From assembly GCA_043808325.1 (NCBI GenBank), contig JAZDEY010000059.1, positions 1 to 64,000 of the forward strand: a stretch of DNA of 64,000 bases, in the 5' to 3' direction. The stretch is from JAZDEY01 sp043808325 [NCBI: Candidatus Eiseniibacteriota bacterium]. Lineage in GTDB: Bacteria > Arandabacterota > Arandabacteria > Arandabacterales. Shown one piece after another: positions 44,129-53,426 of the stretch. Position numbers and translations under genes: made by a program. Each line of letters opens with the position of its first letter. The stretch's first letter is position 1. The notes beneath the pieces were generated by a model. It saw nothing but the letters and a program-made list of their open reading frames with translations. It did not search any database and was not told the DNA's origin.

Positions 44129-47100
44129 TCAAGCTCCCGGCGTTCCGGCAACCGCCTCCTTGGCACGCTCCAACTTGACCGAGACGATCCGCGAAATCCC
44201 GGGCTCCTGCATGGTGACGCCGTAAAGACTCGATGCGCTTTCCATGGTTCTCTTGTTGTGAGTTACCATCAAGAACTGAGTTCTGCCTGAGAAATTCTTA
44301 AGCAGATTGATGAATCGCACCACGTTGGCATCATCAAGCGGGGCGTCCACCTCATCCAAGAGACAGAACGGGCTTGGCTTGGTGTAGTACACGGCAAAGA
44401 TGAATGCGATCGCCGTCAGGGCACGTTCCCCACCGGACAGGAGCGAGATGTGATCCAATTTCTTGCCGCTCGGCTGGGCAAGGACCTCAACCGGCGACTC
44501 CAGCGGATCATTCTCGTCCTGGAGCCTTAAGTCGGCATCGCCCCCCGCGAAGAGAGTCTGGAAGTTCTTGCGGAAATCCTGTCGCACCTTGGCGAAGGTA
44601 TCGGTGAACTCAGCCCTGGCGCGTTTGTTGATCTGGAGGATCGCCTCATCCAGGCTCTCACGGGCCTTCACCAGATCGTCGCGCTGGGCCTTAAGGAAGT
44701 CATAGCGCTGTTTCTCGACGTCGTATTCCTCAAGCGCCACGAGATTGACCGGCCCAAGATTCCGCAGGTGATCCCTGAGCTTTCTCAGTTCGTCTTCGCA
44801 GTTGTCGATCGCCTCGAGACCTTCGAAATCGATGGAATCGATATCGATCTCGTACTCCTCGAGCATCCGCTGCTTGAGGGTATCGCACTTGACCCCGAGA
44901 AGATTAAGTTCCGATTGGAGAGACTGCCTGGCGGAAAGAAACTGCTCTCTCTCGGCGTGGGCAGTCCTGATCCGGCCGCGCGCACCCTCAACCGCCACTT
45001 CGAGATCGCGTTTCTTCGCAACCACGTCGTTCCGCTGGCGTTCAAGATCGCTCAAGGCCCCGAGCAGTCTATGGATCTCGGCAACCAGTTTCTGATGGCC
45101 CTCCGCAAGCTGTCGCTTTTTCTCGACCATTTCCCGCTCGATCTGATCAAGATCGGCGAGTTCCCTATCCACGGCCTCGATTTCGCCCTTCACGCGCGCA
45201 ATGGTGTCGTTTATGAAGCTCCCGGCCGCCTCCAGCCTTAACATCTCCACGTTGGTCTCCTCAAGCCGCCGCCCCAGGGCGTCCACTTGCTGCTCGAGGT
45301 CGTCATGACTCTCAACCCTGGAAAAGAGGTCAGCCTGGTCGGTCGACGGAAGACCTGGATCGCGGGCCAGGTTCGCGATCTCCTGATCGGCCGCTCCAAT
45401 CAGGTTCCGGAGACGCTCAATCTCGCCGTCAAGTTCTTGGCGCGATCTCTCGAGTAAGTCTCTCTCCGCGATCCTGCTTTCAAGCAGCTTCTCCAGATCG
45501 GTAAGCGATCGTCTCCCGTCCTCATGACTCTTCTGCTTTGCCTCACGCTCGGCCTGTAAGGCCGCCCGGCTCGCACGCAACTCCTCGAAGCCCCTTTCCT
45601 GCTCCTCGGAGAGCTTCCTCAGAGCCTCGACCCGGTCGGCGAGCTCACACAGCTTCTGCTTCCGGCCTATGAAGACGCCCGAAGAGTCCCCGTTGCTGCC
45701 GGCCCTCACTATGTTGCCGCGGAGCACCGCATCGCCGTCGGGGGTAACGTAGTCATGGTCGCCGTTGCCTTCTTGCCTGGAGAGCGTAAAGGCCCGGTCG
45801 AGATCCTCCACAATCACAAAGTCCCGGAGCAGATATTCGATGGCCCCTCTGTATCTGGGTTCGCAGTCGACAAAATCCGTAACTCTGCCCATGATGCCTT
45901 CCCCACCGGGATCGGCAGACCCGCCCCTGCCCTCGGGAATTCTATCCAGTAAGAGTAGCGTGGCCGGTCCCTTCTTCTCTGCTTTGAGCATGCGGACCGA
46001 GTCGATCGCATGTTCTTTGCCGTCCACAATCACATACTGAAGGGCGTTATGCAGAGCGGCAGCAAGCGCCGGCTCGAAACGCGGCTCGGTGCACCGCACG
46101 ATGTCGCCAACGACCCCGTGTACGCCCCGGCGCTCAGTCTCGCCTTGCATCAGCGCCCGGACACCGTTCTCATACCCTTCATAGCGCTCCATGAATTCCT
46201 TGAAGAGATCGTGGCGTGACGACGCCCGCGCTCCTTCCTCGGCAAGTTTCTGGAGCTCGTCCCTTATCAGATCAACTTTGTGGGTCACCTCGTCAATCAC
46301 GCGTGCGAGATCGTCGATGGCGATCCCCTCGGCCGCGAAGGCAGCGCTGAGGTTCTTGAGGTCACCCCCGGCCCACTCGATCTCCTCATCCAGGTCCTTC
46401 AGGCGGCCTACCACCGCCCCGCGCTTGGCCAGGGACTTCTCGAGCGTCTCCTCCAGGTGACCCTTCCGGGCCCGCATCTCGGTGAGCGAGGAGGCCGCAT
46501 CTATGGTGCGTTTCATGTCTTCAAGGCGCTTCCTCGCGGAGGCCACCGATTCCTCTCTCCGCGATCTCAGCTCCGCGTCAAGCCGCCGGTATTCATCCTG
46601 AAGCTCGCGATAGGTCTTGGAGAGCCCTTCGATTCGCCGGGCGGTCTCACCCGCTTCCCCGGTCTTGGCAGCGGCCAGATCGGATTTGGCCTTGACGAGA
46701 CCCTGCTTCTCACTTCTATCTCGAGCCAGCTCGGCAAGTCTCTCATCGATCGATCGAGCGCGCTCAGCCAGGACGCCCTTGTCGCTCTCCAGCTTCTGAG
46801 TCTCCTGAGTGGTCCGGGCGATCCGCCGGCCTTGCTGGTTTATCTCTTCATCGAGGCCCACGATCGCAAGCCGGGAATTCTCGATCTCCGCCTCAAGCGT
46901 TGAGATCCGGCCGGCTTGCTCGGCCATACTGGTATCTATGGTTTCCTGGTCCTTCGCCACTTCACCCTGACGCTTCTTCATCGAGTCGTATTCTTGGGCC
47001 GAAGCATAGGTGGCGACCTGCTTGATGCGATCGGTCAGCCGCTCGTAACGTCTTGCCTTGGCGGCCTGCCGAGCAAGCTGGCCGACCCTGCGTTCGACTT

Positions 47101-47689
47101 CGCTTATCAGGTCGTGGACACGCTCGAGATCCCGCTGGGTGAGCTCCAGCTTGCTCTGGGTTTCCCTGCGGCGCGACTTGTACTTGCTGATCCCGGCGGC
47201 TTCCTCGATGATCTTCCTGCGCTGCCCCGAGGTGTCATCCAGAATCCACTCGATCATTTCGCGTTCCATCACCGAATAAGCACGCCTCCCCAGGCCGGTA
47301 CCAAGGAAGAGGTCGACGATGTCCTTGAGCCTAGATGGAACATTGTTAATCAAGAAATCGCTGTCGCCCGATCTGTAAAAGCGGCGTGTGATTGTTACAT
47401 CGTTGTACTCCACCGGGAGGCAATCCCGGACATCGGAGAGTGTGAGCGAAACCTCGGCGAAGCCGACGGGTTTCCTCAGCGCGGTCCCCGCGAAGATCAC
47501 ATCCTCGACACGGGTGCCCCGCAGCAGCCGTACGTTCTCCTCACCCAGCACCCATCTTATGGCATCGCAAATGTTGGTCTTACCACACCCGTTGGGGCCG
47601 ACCACTGCGGTAATCCCCGATTCCAAGTCGACGACGGTCTTGTCCACAAACGACTTGAATCCGACCATCTCGATCCTGCTAACAATCAC
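44129..47689 (-). CDS. smc: Chromosome segregation protein SMC
   Basis: A 1186-residue condensin ATPase. Walker A GPNGCGKTN is at residues 31-39, the signature LLSGGERAL at about 1083 and Walker B FCLLDEVDAPLDD at about 1108. Two long coiled coils flank a hinge around 520-640 (ENGVRALMQGE through DFVIVEDLDRA). The Q-loop neighbourhood reads YSVMEREMIEWILDD, a variant of the usual form. The start is GTG 47689 with AGGAG ahead. It lies 28 bases after selA and practically touches ftsY; smc-ftsY coupling is common. No scpA or scpB is in the window. Confidence 0.97.
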   Translation of the reverse strand: MIVSRIEMVGFKSFVDKTVVDLESGITAVVGPNGCGKTNICDAIRWVLGEENVRLLRGTRVEDVIFAGTALRKPVGFAEVSLTLSDVRDCLPVEYNDVTITRRFYRSGDSDFLINNVPSRLKDIVDLFLGTGLGRRAYSVMEREMIEWILDDTSGQRRKIIEEAAGISKYKSRRRETQSKLELTQRDLERVHDLISEVERRVGQLARQAAKARRYERLTDRIKQVATYASAQEYDSMKKRQGEVAKDQETIDTSMAEQAGRISTLEAEIENSRLAIVGLDEEINQQGRRIARTTQETQKLESDKGVLAERARSIDERLAELARDRSEKQGLVKAKSDLAAAKTGEAGETARRIEGLSKTYRELQDEYRRLDAELRSRREESVASARKRLEDMKRTIDAASSLTEMRARKGHLEETLEKSLAKRGAVVGRLKDLDEEIEWAGGDLKNLSAAFAAEGIAIDDLARVIDEVTHKVDLIRDELQKLAEEGARASSRHDLFKEFMERYEGYENGVRALMQGETERRGVHGVVGDIVRCTEPRFEPALAAALHNALQYVIVDGKEHAIDSVRMLKAEKKGPATLLLLDRIPEGRGGSADPGGEGIMGRVTDFVDCEPRYRGAIEYLLRDFVIVEDLDRAFTLSRQEGNGDHDYVTPDGDAVLRGNIVRAGSNGDSSGVFIGRKQKLCELADRVEALRKLSEEQERGFEELRASRAALQAEREAKQKSHEDGRRSLTDLEKLLESRIAERDLLERSRQELDGEIERLRNLIGAADQEIANLARDPGLPSTDQADLFSRVESHDDLEQQVDALGRRLEETNVEMLRLEAAGSFINDTIARVKGEIEAVDRELADLDQIEREMVEKKRQLAEGHQKLVAEIHRLLGALSDLERQRNDVVAKKRDLEVAVEGARGRIRTAHAEREQFLSARQSLQSELNLLGVKCDTLKQRMLEEYEIDIDSIDFEGLEAIDNCEDELRKLRDHLRNLGPVNLVALEEYDVEKQRYDFLKAQRDDLVKARESLDEAILQINKRARAEFTDTFAKVRQDFRKNFQTLFAGGDADLRLQDENDPLESPVEVLAQPSGKKLDHISLLSGGERALTAIAFIFAVYYTKPSPFCLLDEVDAPLDDANVVRFINLLKNFSGRTQFLMVTHNKRTMESASSLYGVTMQEPGISRIVSVKLERAKEAVAGTPGA

Positions 47690-47717
47690 CTGATATCAGC
47701 TCCTCTCTCGCTCCCGC

Positions 47718-49157
47718 CTATCCTGCCGGCCTTCCCCCCTGATTATTCCCCCCCCCCGCAAACGCCGTCGTGACCTGCCGGGTAAGCAGGTCGTCCTCAC
47801 CGGGCTGGACCGTCCTGAAATCTATGTAGACTCTGCCTTCAACTATCCTTGCTATGATCGGCACTTCGCACCGTCTTAAGATGTCGATGATCTCATCCGC
47901 GGAGTGCTCGCTCGCCTCCAGGCTCACAACGCAGGTTTCGAGATCGGCCAGAGGAAGCGAGCCTCCGCCAACCTGAGAAGTGGATCTAGCGACCCCAACC
48001 TTGAACGCCTTCCCCAGCTTCGGCGCCAGGGTCTCGGCTGCGCGCCTCGCGCGATGCTCGAGATCGCCAAGCGGGCATGCCAGCATCCTCAAAGTCGGAA
48101 TCATCTGGGGCAGGTTGTCGGGTTCGAGATAGAGCCGCAAGGTCTCCTCCAGGGCAGCAAGGGTCATCTTATCAAGGCGAAGCGCTCTGGCGAGCGGATT
48201 GAGCTTCATCTTCTCGATCGCACTCTGCTTGCCAACGATAAGGCCTGCCTGCGGCCCTCCCAGCAGCTTGTCTCCACTGAAGGTCACCACGTCGGCTCCG
48301 TCGGCGATGCAATCCTCGGGCATCGGCTCCCTGGGGATCCCCATCGTTGATAGGTCAACCAGCGCACCACTGCCGAGATCCTCGATCAGGACGAGCCCGT
48401 GCCCGTGCGCGAGACCCGCAAGTTCCCTGCGTGAAGGAGACTCGACATATCCGGTCATCGCGAAATTGGAATGATGGACTTTGAGAATCACTGCGGTCGC
48501 TTGGGTGATTGCGGCTTCGTAGTCTTGGAGCCGCGTCCGGTTGGTGGTGCCCACCTCGACCAGCTCGGTGCCGCTCTTTTCCATCACATCGGGAAGCCGG
48601 AAGGATCCGCCGATTTCCACCAGCTCTCCACGGGAGACAATCGACTGCTTACCGAAGGCCAGCGTGTTCATAGCCAGGAGGAGTGCGGCTGCATTGTTGT
48701 TGACCGCAAACCCGTCCTCGGAGCCGGCGACACGGGAGACGAGAGCATCGATGGTTGCTGTCCTCGAGGTCCTCGTTCCTTCAACCAAGTCGAATTCGAG
48801 ACTGGAATAGGATCGCGCAACTTCCTTGACCGCGGCGATCGCGGCCTCCGCGAGGATCGATCTGCCGAGATTGGTGTGGATCACCACCCCGGTCGCATTT
48901 ATCACTCTGCGGATTCCGCGCTGTGATAGGATGCGAGCTTTCACTCTGACCTGTTCAGCAAGATCGTCCGGTTCCGGCGCTTTGGCGACTCGGCCCTCGG
49001 TTATGGCTTGCCTGGTCTCAGCCAGCACGTCCCGCACCGCGTCCACCACAATCCATCGTGGCAAGCTATCAGCGAGGCCCACAATCGCTGGGTCCCCCAG
49101 CAGGCGTTCCACCGACGGGATCGCCCGCAGAAGCTCCGCTTTAGGCCCGTTTGCCAC
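47718..49157 (-). CDS. selA: L-seryl-tRNA(Sec) selenium transferase
   Basis: A 479-residue PLP enzyme that converts seryl-tRNA(Sec) to selenocysteinyl-tRNA(Sec) with selenophosphate. Motifs: INATGVVIHTNLGRSILAE, EFDLVEGTRTSR, VEVGTTNRTRLQDYE, and the PLP lysine in TFSGDKLLGGPQAG. The start is GTG 49157, reached through AAGGAGG; the fold begins a few residues later (LLRAIPSVERLLGD), as in E. coli SelA. A promoter at 49186-49214 precedes it. selB, selD and tRNA-Sec are not in this window, so completeness of the pathway cannot be judged. Confidence 0.95.
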   Translation of the reverse strand: MANGPKAELLRAIPSVERLLGDPAIVGLADSLPRWIVVDAVRDVLAETRQAITEGRVAKAPEPDDLAEQVRVKARILSQRGIRRVINATGVVIHTNLGRSILAEAAIAAVKEVARSYSSLEFDLVEGTRTSRTATIDALVSRVAGSEDGFAVNNNAAALLLAMNTLAFGKQSIVSRGELVEIGGSFRLPDVMEKSGTELVEVGTTNRTRLQDYEAAITQATAVILKVHHSNFAMTGYVESPSRRELAGLAHGHGLVLIEDLGSGALVDLSTMGIPREPMPEDCIADGADVVTFSGDKLLGGPQAGLIVGKQSAIEKMKLNPLARALRLDKMTLAALEETLRLYLEPDNLPQMIPTLRMLACPLGDLEHRARRAAETLAPKLGKAFKVGVARSTSQVGGGSLPLADLETCVVSLEASEHSADEIIDILRRCEVPIIARIVEGRVYIDFRTVQPGEDDLLTRQVTTAFAGGGNNQGGRPAG

Positions 49158-49185
49158 TTTTGCCGCAACCTCCTTATTTTTTGCC

Positions 49186-49214
49186 AATTTAACAGAACCC
49201 TGCTGATCCGTCAA
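49186..49214 (-). promoter_or_regulatory. Promoter for selA-smc-ftsY
   Basis: Minus strand TTGACG (49209-49214), a 17-base spacer and TAAATT (49186-49191), ending about 28 bases before the GTG start, with AAGGAGG in between. It is divergent from the amidase promoter. Confidence 0.6.
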
Positions 49215-49238
49215 GTCAATAGATTTCAATAAATTGTG

Positions 49239-49266
49239 TTGAATTTGTGCATAGCATTCTGATAAT
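49239..49266 (+). promoter_or_regulatory. Promoter for the amidase lipoprotein gene
   Basis: Plus strand TTGAAT (49239-49244), a 16-base spacer and GATAAT (49261-49266). The local sequence is notably AT-rich. Transcription would begin near 49273, about 33 bases ahead of the TTG start codon. Confidence 0.6.
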
Positions 49267-49305
49267 AAGTTTGTAACCCTTTGCGTATTAAAGGAGAAGA
49301 TTGCG

Positions 49306-51699
49306 TTGATCAAGTTCCAGATTACGACGATGGCGATTCTGGTGGTTTTTTGCATGCTCGGATGCGCGCCGGGCCCCAAGCCGACGATCAAGCGTTTCTA
49401 CGAGGGTCTGAGAGAACCGCTTGAGGGGCTCGACCTTTCGGGCCTCGAGGCAAGGAAGATCGTGATCGATCCCGGACACGGAGGCGCGTTCCGAGGCGCC
49501 CGTGGAATCTCGGGCACGGATGAGGCCGACGTCAATCTCGGCGTGGCGCTTCACCTGGCGGCTCTGCTTGAGAAAGCCGGAGCCCGGGTCACGCTCACGC
49601 GAAGGATCGACATGGATTTCGTGGGCGGTGATTCACTTCGCCTCAGGGACGATCTTCGGGCGCGTGTCGAGATTGCCGGCAAGATCGATCCCGACGTTTT
49701 CATATCGCTTCATCACAACGCCGACCTCCGGCGCGATCCAGCCTTCAATGAGGTCCAGGTCTACTACAAGTTCGGCGACGACGGGCCGTCGCTGGACATT
49801 GCTCGAGCGATCGCGCGGCACCTTCTTCAGAATCTCGGCGAGGACACGGGCCGGATCGTGGCCGGCAATTACTACGTGCTGAGGAACCTCGCTTGCCCTG
49901 CTGTCCTGTGCGAGCCGTCGTTCATCACCAATCCCGAAGTTGAGAATGAGATCAAGATTGCCGAGAAGCAATGGCTCGAGGCAGCCGCCTATTTTCTTGG
50001 GATAGTGGATTACTTCTCCAGGGGAGTGCCGCAGATAGTGAGAGTCGCGCCGGCCGGGGAAGCCAAGAGCGAACTGCCGACGATCGAGGTCGTGTTCGAC
50101 GATAAGACCATAGTTGATGTCTCGACTGTCGACATCCGGATCGATGATGAGAGCCTGCAGGCGGCGCGGGCCTTTCTCAATCGCTTTGTGGCAGCACCTG
50201 CGGTCCCTCTGAGAGGCGGAAAACACACGATCCGCGCGAGCGGCAGAGCCTTCAGCGGGAACGCGAGCCGCAAGGCAACCTCCCGATTCCAGGTTCACAC
50301 CGACCCCGCCCTTATTGAGGTCATGGTCGATCCCGAGGTCCCGGCGGAAGGCTATCCGCAGAAGGTGACAGCCCTTGTCCTTGATCACAACTGCAATCCT
50401 GTCGCGGATTCTACTTCGGCCGTCTTCTCGTGGAAGACCGGGTCTACGACCCGAGCGACGAGATCAGGAAGAGCTTCGGTTTTCGTGGGCAGGGATCTTC
50501 CTTTGAGGGAAAAGGAGATCGCCGTGAAGTGTGGCGGCCTTGCGGCAACCATGAAGCTTGGTGCAAGCCTCCCTCCTGCCTCGCCGACAGCTTCAAGAGC
50601 CAACGAGAAAGAGCCTTCGCCATCTCAGCCCGGGGCCGGCGGGAGTATACCTCACTACATCTCGGGCTTCGTTGTCGATAGTGAGGGCGAACCTCTTAGA
50701 GGAGCGACGGTTGTCGGTCGCGGCGAGGATATCAAACCCGAAACTTCGCCTGCCGCCGTCGATAGCGCTTCCGGCAGATCTGCCGCCACCGACGAGGACG
50801 GCTTCTTTGTGATCGCCTCCGAAGAGAAGATCCATGCCCTGAGCGCCTCCAAGCTCGGGTTCAAAACAAGCTCCGCACGTCTCGACGATACGCACTACCC
50901 GACAATCCGCCTTGACGGATTCTATCGCGGCCTTGCCCGCGACATTTCCGTGGCAATAGATGCCGAGGGTGGTGGCGAGGCAACCGGTTGGGTCGGTCCC
51001 ACCGGTATCACGGCGTCGAATCTGAATCTTGCTGTGGCCAAGAAACTCCAGAGGCTGCTGCAATCTGTGGGCATCAACGCGCATGTCACGCGAGAGAGTG
51101 ACCGGAACGTTGCCAAGGAAGAGCGGGTGGCCGAGGTTGAATCTCACCCGTCCGCCCTGCTGATCTCCGTTGCCCACGAGGTCGGCGAAACCCAAGGGGC
51201 GGTGGTCGGCCGCTACCCGACAAGCACCGGTGGAGCTAGCCTTTCCAAGTTTCTCCAGGAGGAGATGAAGTCCTCATTCGGCTATGAGGTTCCGGTAGCT
51301 GACAACGCTGAATACGTCATACGGCAGACCAGCTGCCCCGCAGTCAAGATCACCTTTGTTGCTCCGCGAACCATCGGCGAGGATGCGGTGCTCTCAGAAC
51401 CTCACCAAGTGTGGATGCGCTCCTACGCCCTGCTATGCTCAATCCTTCGATTCCTCGGCCTCGACGAAAAGGCCACGTTCTCCGTCCGGGGGCGCGTTAC
51501 CGAGGCGGGCATGCCGGGTGAGGGCGTTCTTGTCATTGTGGACGGCACATTGGAAACCACAACGGACGCCAACGGGGAATTCGACTTGCGTCTTCTGGAA
51601 AACTGCCCTCACACCGCGCGCATCTTCCCAAGATCAGGAAGGGCGAGCAGCATCGCTTTCGATGAGAAGACAGGTTCAATCCGGGTCGACCTGGATTGA
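49306..51699 (+). CDS. N-acetylmuramoyl-L-alanine amidase lipoprotein with a second, degenerate amidase domain
   Basis: A 797-residue cell-wall hydrolase. The start is TTG 49306, with AAGGAG nine bases upstream. A short leader ends at Cys20 (CMLGC, lipobox-like). Residues about 50-235 are an Amidase_3 domain with zinc ligands H58 (DPGHGG), E73 and H136 (ISLHHNAD) and catalytic E203 (CEPSFITN). A beta-rich linker and a carboxypeptidase-regulatory-like domain follow (about 450-535, SGFVVDSEGEPLRGATVVG). Residues about 545-700 repeat the amidase pattern, but the zinc His is lost (DAEGGG), as is the catalytic Glu (CPAVKITF); VTRESDRN and SVAHE remain. A last short beta domain closes the chain. 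The second domain probably only binds peptidoglycan. Confidence 0.88.
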   Translation: MIKFQITTMAILVVFCMLGCAPGPKPTIKRFYEGLREPLEGLDLSGLEARKIVIDPGHGGAFRGARGISGTDEADVNLGVALHLAALLEKAGARVTLTRRIDMDFVGGDSLRLRDDLRARVEIAGKIDPDVFISLHHNADLRRDPAFNEVQVYYKFGDDGPSLDIARAIARHLLQNLGEDTGRIVAGNYYVLRNLACPAVLCEPSFITNPEVENEIKIAEKQWLEAAAYFLGIVDYFSRGVPQIVRVAPAGEAKSELPTIEVVFDDKTIVDVSTVDIRIDDESLQAARAFLNRFVAAPAVPLRGGKHTIRASGRAFSGNASRKATSRFQVHTDPALIEVMVDPEVPAEGYPQKVTALVLDHNCNPVADSTSAVFSWKTGSTTRATRSGRASVFVGRDLPLREKEIAVKCGGLAATMKLGASLPPASPTASRANEKEPSPSQPGAGGSIPHYISGFVVDSEGEPLRGATVVGRGEDIKPETSPAAVDSASGRSAATDEDGFFVIASEEKIHALSASKLGFKTSSARLDDTHYPTIRLDGFYRGLARDISVAIDAEGGGEATGWVGPTGITASNLNLAVAKKLQRLLQSVGINAHVTRESDRNVAKEERVAEVESHPSALLISVAHEVGETQGAVVGRYPTSTGGASLSKFLQEEMKSSFGYEVPVADNAEYVIRQTSCPAVKITFVAPRTIGEDAVLSEPHQVWMRSYALLCSILRFLGLDEKATFSVRGRVTEAGMPGEGVLVIVDGTLETTTDANGEFDLRLLENCPHTARIFPRSGRASSIAFDEKTGSIRVDLD

Positions 51700-51754
51700 C
51701 AAGCCGATTCCTACATCCACATACCGGCCGGATTGGCACAACGGACCCTGAGGG

Positions 51755-52450
51755 TCATTGGTGTTCGACGCGCTTCCTCTTGAGAACTTTCCTCATGACC
51801 GTGATGAGGCCAACAATCACGAAAACGACGAAGATGACAAGCAGAACCCAGTTAGGCATTCCTACCGCTTTGCCGAACACGGCGAGGATATAGAACCGGG
51901 GCGTGCGCGAGGTCGCAACGGCGAGGATGTATTTCCATAGAGGATACCGGGCCAGGACGACCAAGAACCGACATGGGTAAAAGGGGATGGGCGTGAAACC
52001 GGCCACCCAGAGAACCGCGAAAGGGGCCTTCTTGAACCAAAGCAAGGTTTTGCGAACGATCCGACTCTCGAGCATTCCTTGGAGGATCTTCAGGTCCGCA
52101 ACGTATTTGAACATGGTATAATTGAGGATCTCGACCAGGATTGTGCCCGCGAGGGAAACCAGGCAGATCGTAAGCGGCGGGTGGAACCTGCTGAAATAGA
52201 GGAGAACGGGCTCAATAGGCACCGTCGCGACAATGAATTGTGCCGGAAAGCAGTAAAGGAAGAGAAACCAGAGGTTCTGGCTTGCACGGGCCGATTCTGA
52301 GCTGAGCCAGAAGACCAGGAGGCCCACAACGAAGGCCAGCTCGGCAGCGAAAATAATCGCCTTGAGCCGCGCGGACCAAGGCTTGGTCTCCGGAGCCGGG
52401 AACGTTTCCAATCCGGTCTTGCCGATTGCACCGGTCGATTCGGTCGGCAT
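51755..52450 (-). CDS. VTT/DedA-like integral membrane protein
   Basis: A 231-residue protein with about five hydrophobic segments. The stretch GFTPIPFYPCRFLVVLARYPL followed by YILAVATSRTPRFYILAVFG resembles the conserved loop of VTT/SNARE-associated (DedA-like) proteins, now known in other organisms as lipid scramblases. The start is ATG 52450 with GAGG eight bases upstream; a much longer open frame upstream lies over the radical SAM gene and is not real. It is the last gene of a three-gene unit with a CDP-alcohol phosphatidyltransferase and a radical SAM enzyme. A lipid transport role fits this company. Confidence 0.72.
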   Translation of the reverse strand: MPTESTGAIGKTGLETFPAPETKPWSARLKAIIFAAELAFVVGLLVFWLSSESARASQNLWFLFLYCFPAQFIVATVPIEPVLLYFSRFHPPLTICLVSLAGTILVEILNYTMFKYVADLKILQGMLESRIVRKTLLWFKKAPFAVLWVAGFTPIPFYPCRFLVVLARYPLWKYILAVATSRTPRFYILAVFGKAVGMPNWVLLVIFVVFVIVGLITVMRKVLKRKRVEHQ

Positions 52451-52460
52451 AAACTTCACC

Positions 52461-53426
52461 TCAGCGGCGGCGCTTAAGGTTGTCGGTGATGAGATACCGC
52501 AGCGGGCGCTCGGTCCCGGCGCGGATGCTGGTGTAGCAGTCGACGCAGGCGTTGGATTTGGAGAACCTTTGCTGCACATCCTCGAGACTACGATAGTCCC
52601 GCATGATGAGACCGCACGGGGAAAGCGTTCCGTCGGCATTGACGATGCAGAAGCGTTCGCCGGCAAGGCAGTTCGGTAGCCCGCCATTTGTGAAATACTC
52701 GACCATCTTCCCAAAGATGTAATCGGAGGTGGTGACGGTACCGTCGCGCTTCCTGAACTGCGATAGGCTATCCAGGACCCGCCGGAACTCGGGAAGATCC
52801 TCCTTGCGAAGCATGTAATCCTTGTTGCCAGTGCGGAGCCACGTATAGGTGCTGAGATTCACGAGCATGCCCCAGTCGCGGGCGGTCTCAACCAGGCGGG
52901 GAATGTCGCGGAAATTGTCTCGCTGGATGACGCAGGATAGGGTTATGGCGCACTCGCCATTCTCGGCAAGATCACGGACCAAGGACTCAATCTTCCTGAA
53001 GAGGCCCGGAATGCCCCGGAACTCGTCGTGACGCTCATCGGGGTAATCGAAGGACACCGAAAACTCGTCCACACCGGCCCGGCGCAGGGCATAGTACTTC
53101 TCGCTGGTGAGCAGGGCGGCATTCGTGGTGAGAGCTATCAAGGGCTCCCGGTTTGGCTGCCCGATTTCCCGGATGATGTCCTCCAAGTCACTGCGAAGCA
53201 GCGGCTCACCGCCCGAGACCAACGCAACCAACGGCCTGAGCTCGCGGCGCAGCTCGCCGTAGCGGCGGGGCTCGATTCTGGTCTCCTCAACCTGGCCTCC
53301 AAGATGGCAGTGCTTGCACCGCGCGTTGCAGGCGTGGGTGACCTCAAACGAGACACAGACGGGGCGCTTCGCGAGAAGATTCGCGGCCCCGCGGCAGGCC
53401 ATTGCAAGGTTGCGGGCGAGACTCAT
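52461..53426 (-). CDS. Radical SAM protein with SPASM-like C-terminal cysteines
   Basis: A 321-residue radical SAM enzyme. The [4Fe-4S] motif CNARCKHC (C33, C37, C40) is followed by LVSGGEPLLRSDL, the SAM-binding GGEP motif. The C-terminal part has five cysteines (NCLAGERFC, LSPCG, ACVDC) like a SPASM or twitch auxiliary cluster, with the typical VNADGTLSPCG. Related enzymes modify peptides, sugars or lipids. It overlaps the CDP-alcohol phosphatidyltransferase gene by four bases and lies 10 bases before the VTT gene. I see no small precursor-peptide gene beside it, so a lipid or head-group substrate is a reasonable guess. Confidence 0.88.
   Translation of the reverse strand: MSLARNLAMACRGAANLLAKRPVCVSFEVTHACNARCKHCHLGGQVEETRIEPRRYGELRRELRPLVALVSGGEPLLRSDLEDIIREIGQPNREPLIALTTNAALLTSEKYYALRRAGVDEFSVSFDYPDERHDEFRGIPGLFRKIESLVRDLAENGECAITLSCVIQRDNFRDIPRLVETARDWGMLVNLSTYTWLRTGNKDYMLRKEDLPEFRRVLDSLSQFRKRDGTVTTSDYIFGKMVEYFTNGGLPNCLAGERFCIVNADGTLSPCGLIMRDYRSLEDVQQRFSKSNACVDCYTSIRAGTERPLRYLITDNLKRRR

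Noticed and set aside
47718-49157. A selenoprotein with in-frame UGA near selA
   Set aside because: The genes around it are complete with ordinary stops, and I saw no conserved reading frame continuing past a TGA.
52451-52714. 88-codon N-terminal extension of the VTT-like protein
   Set aside because: The extension lies over the 3' part of the radical SAM gene in another frame. ATG 52450 has a good ribosome site.
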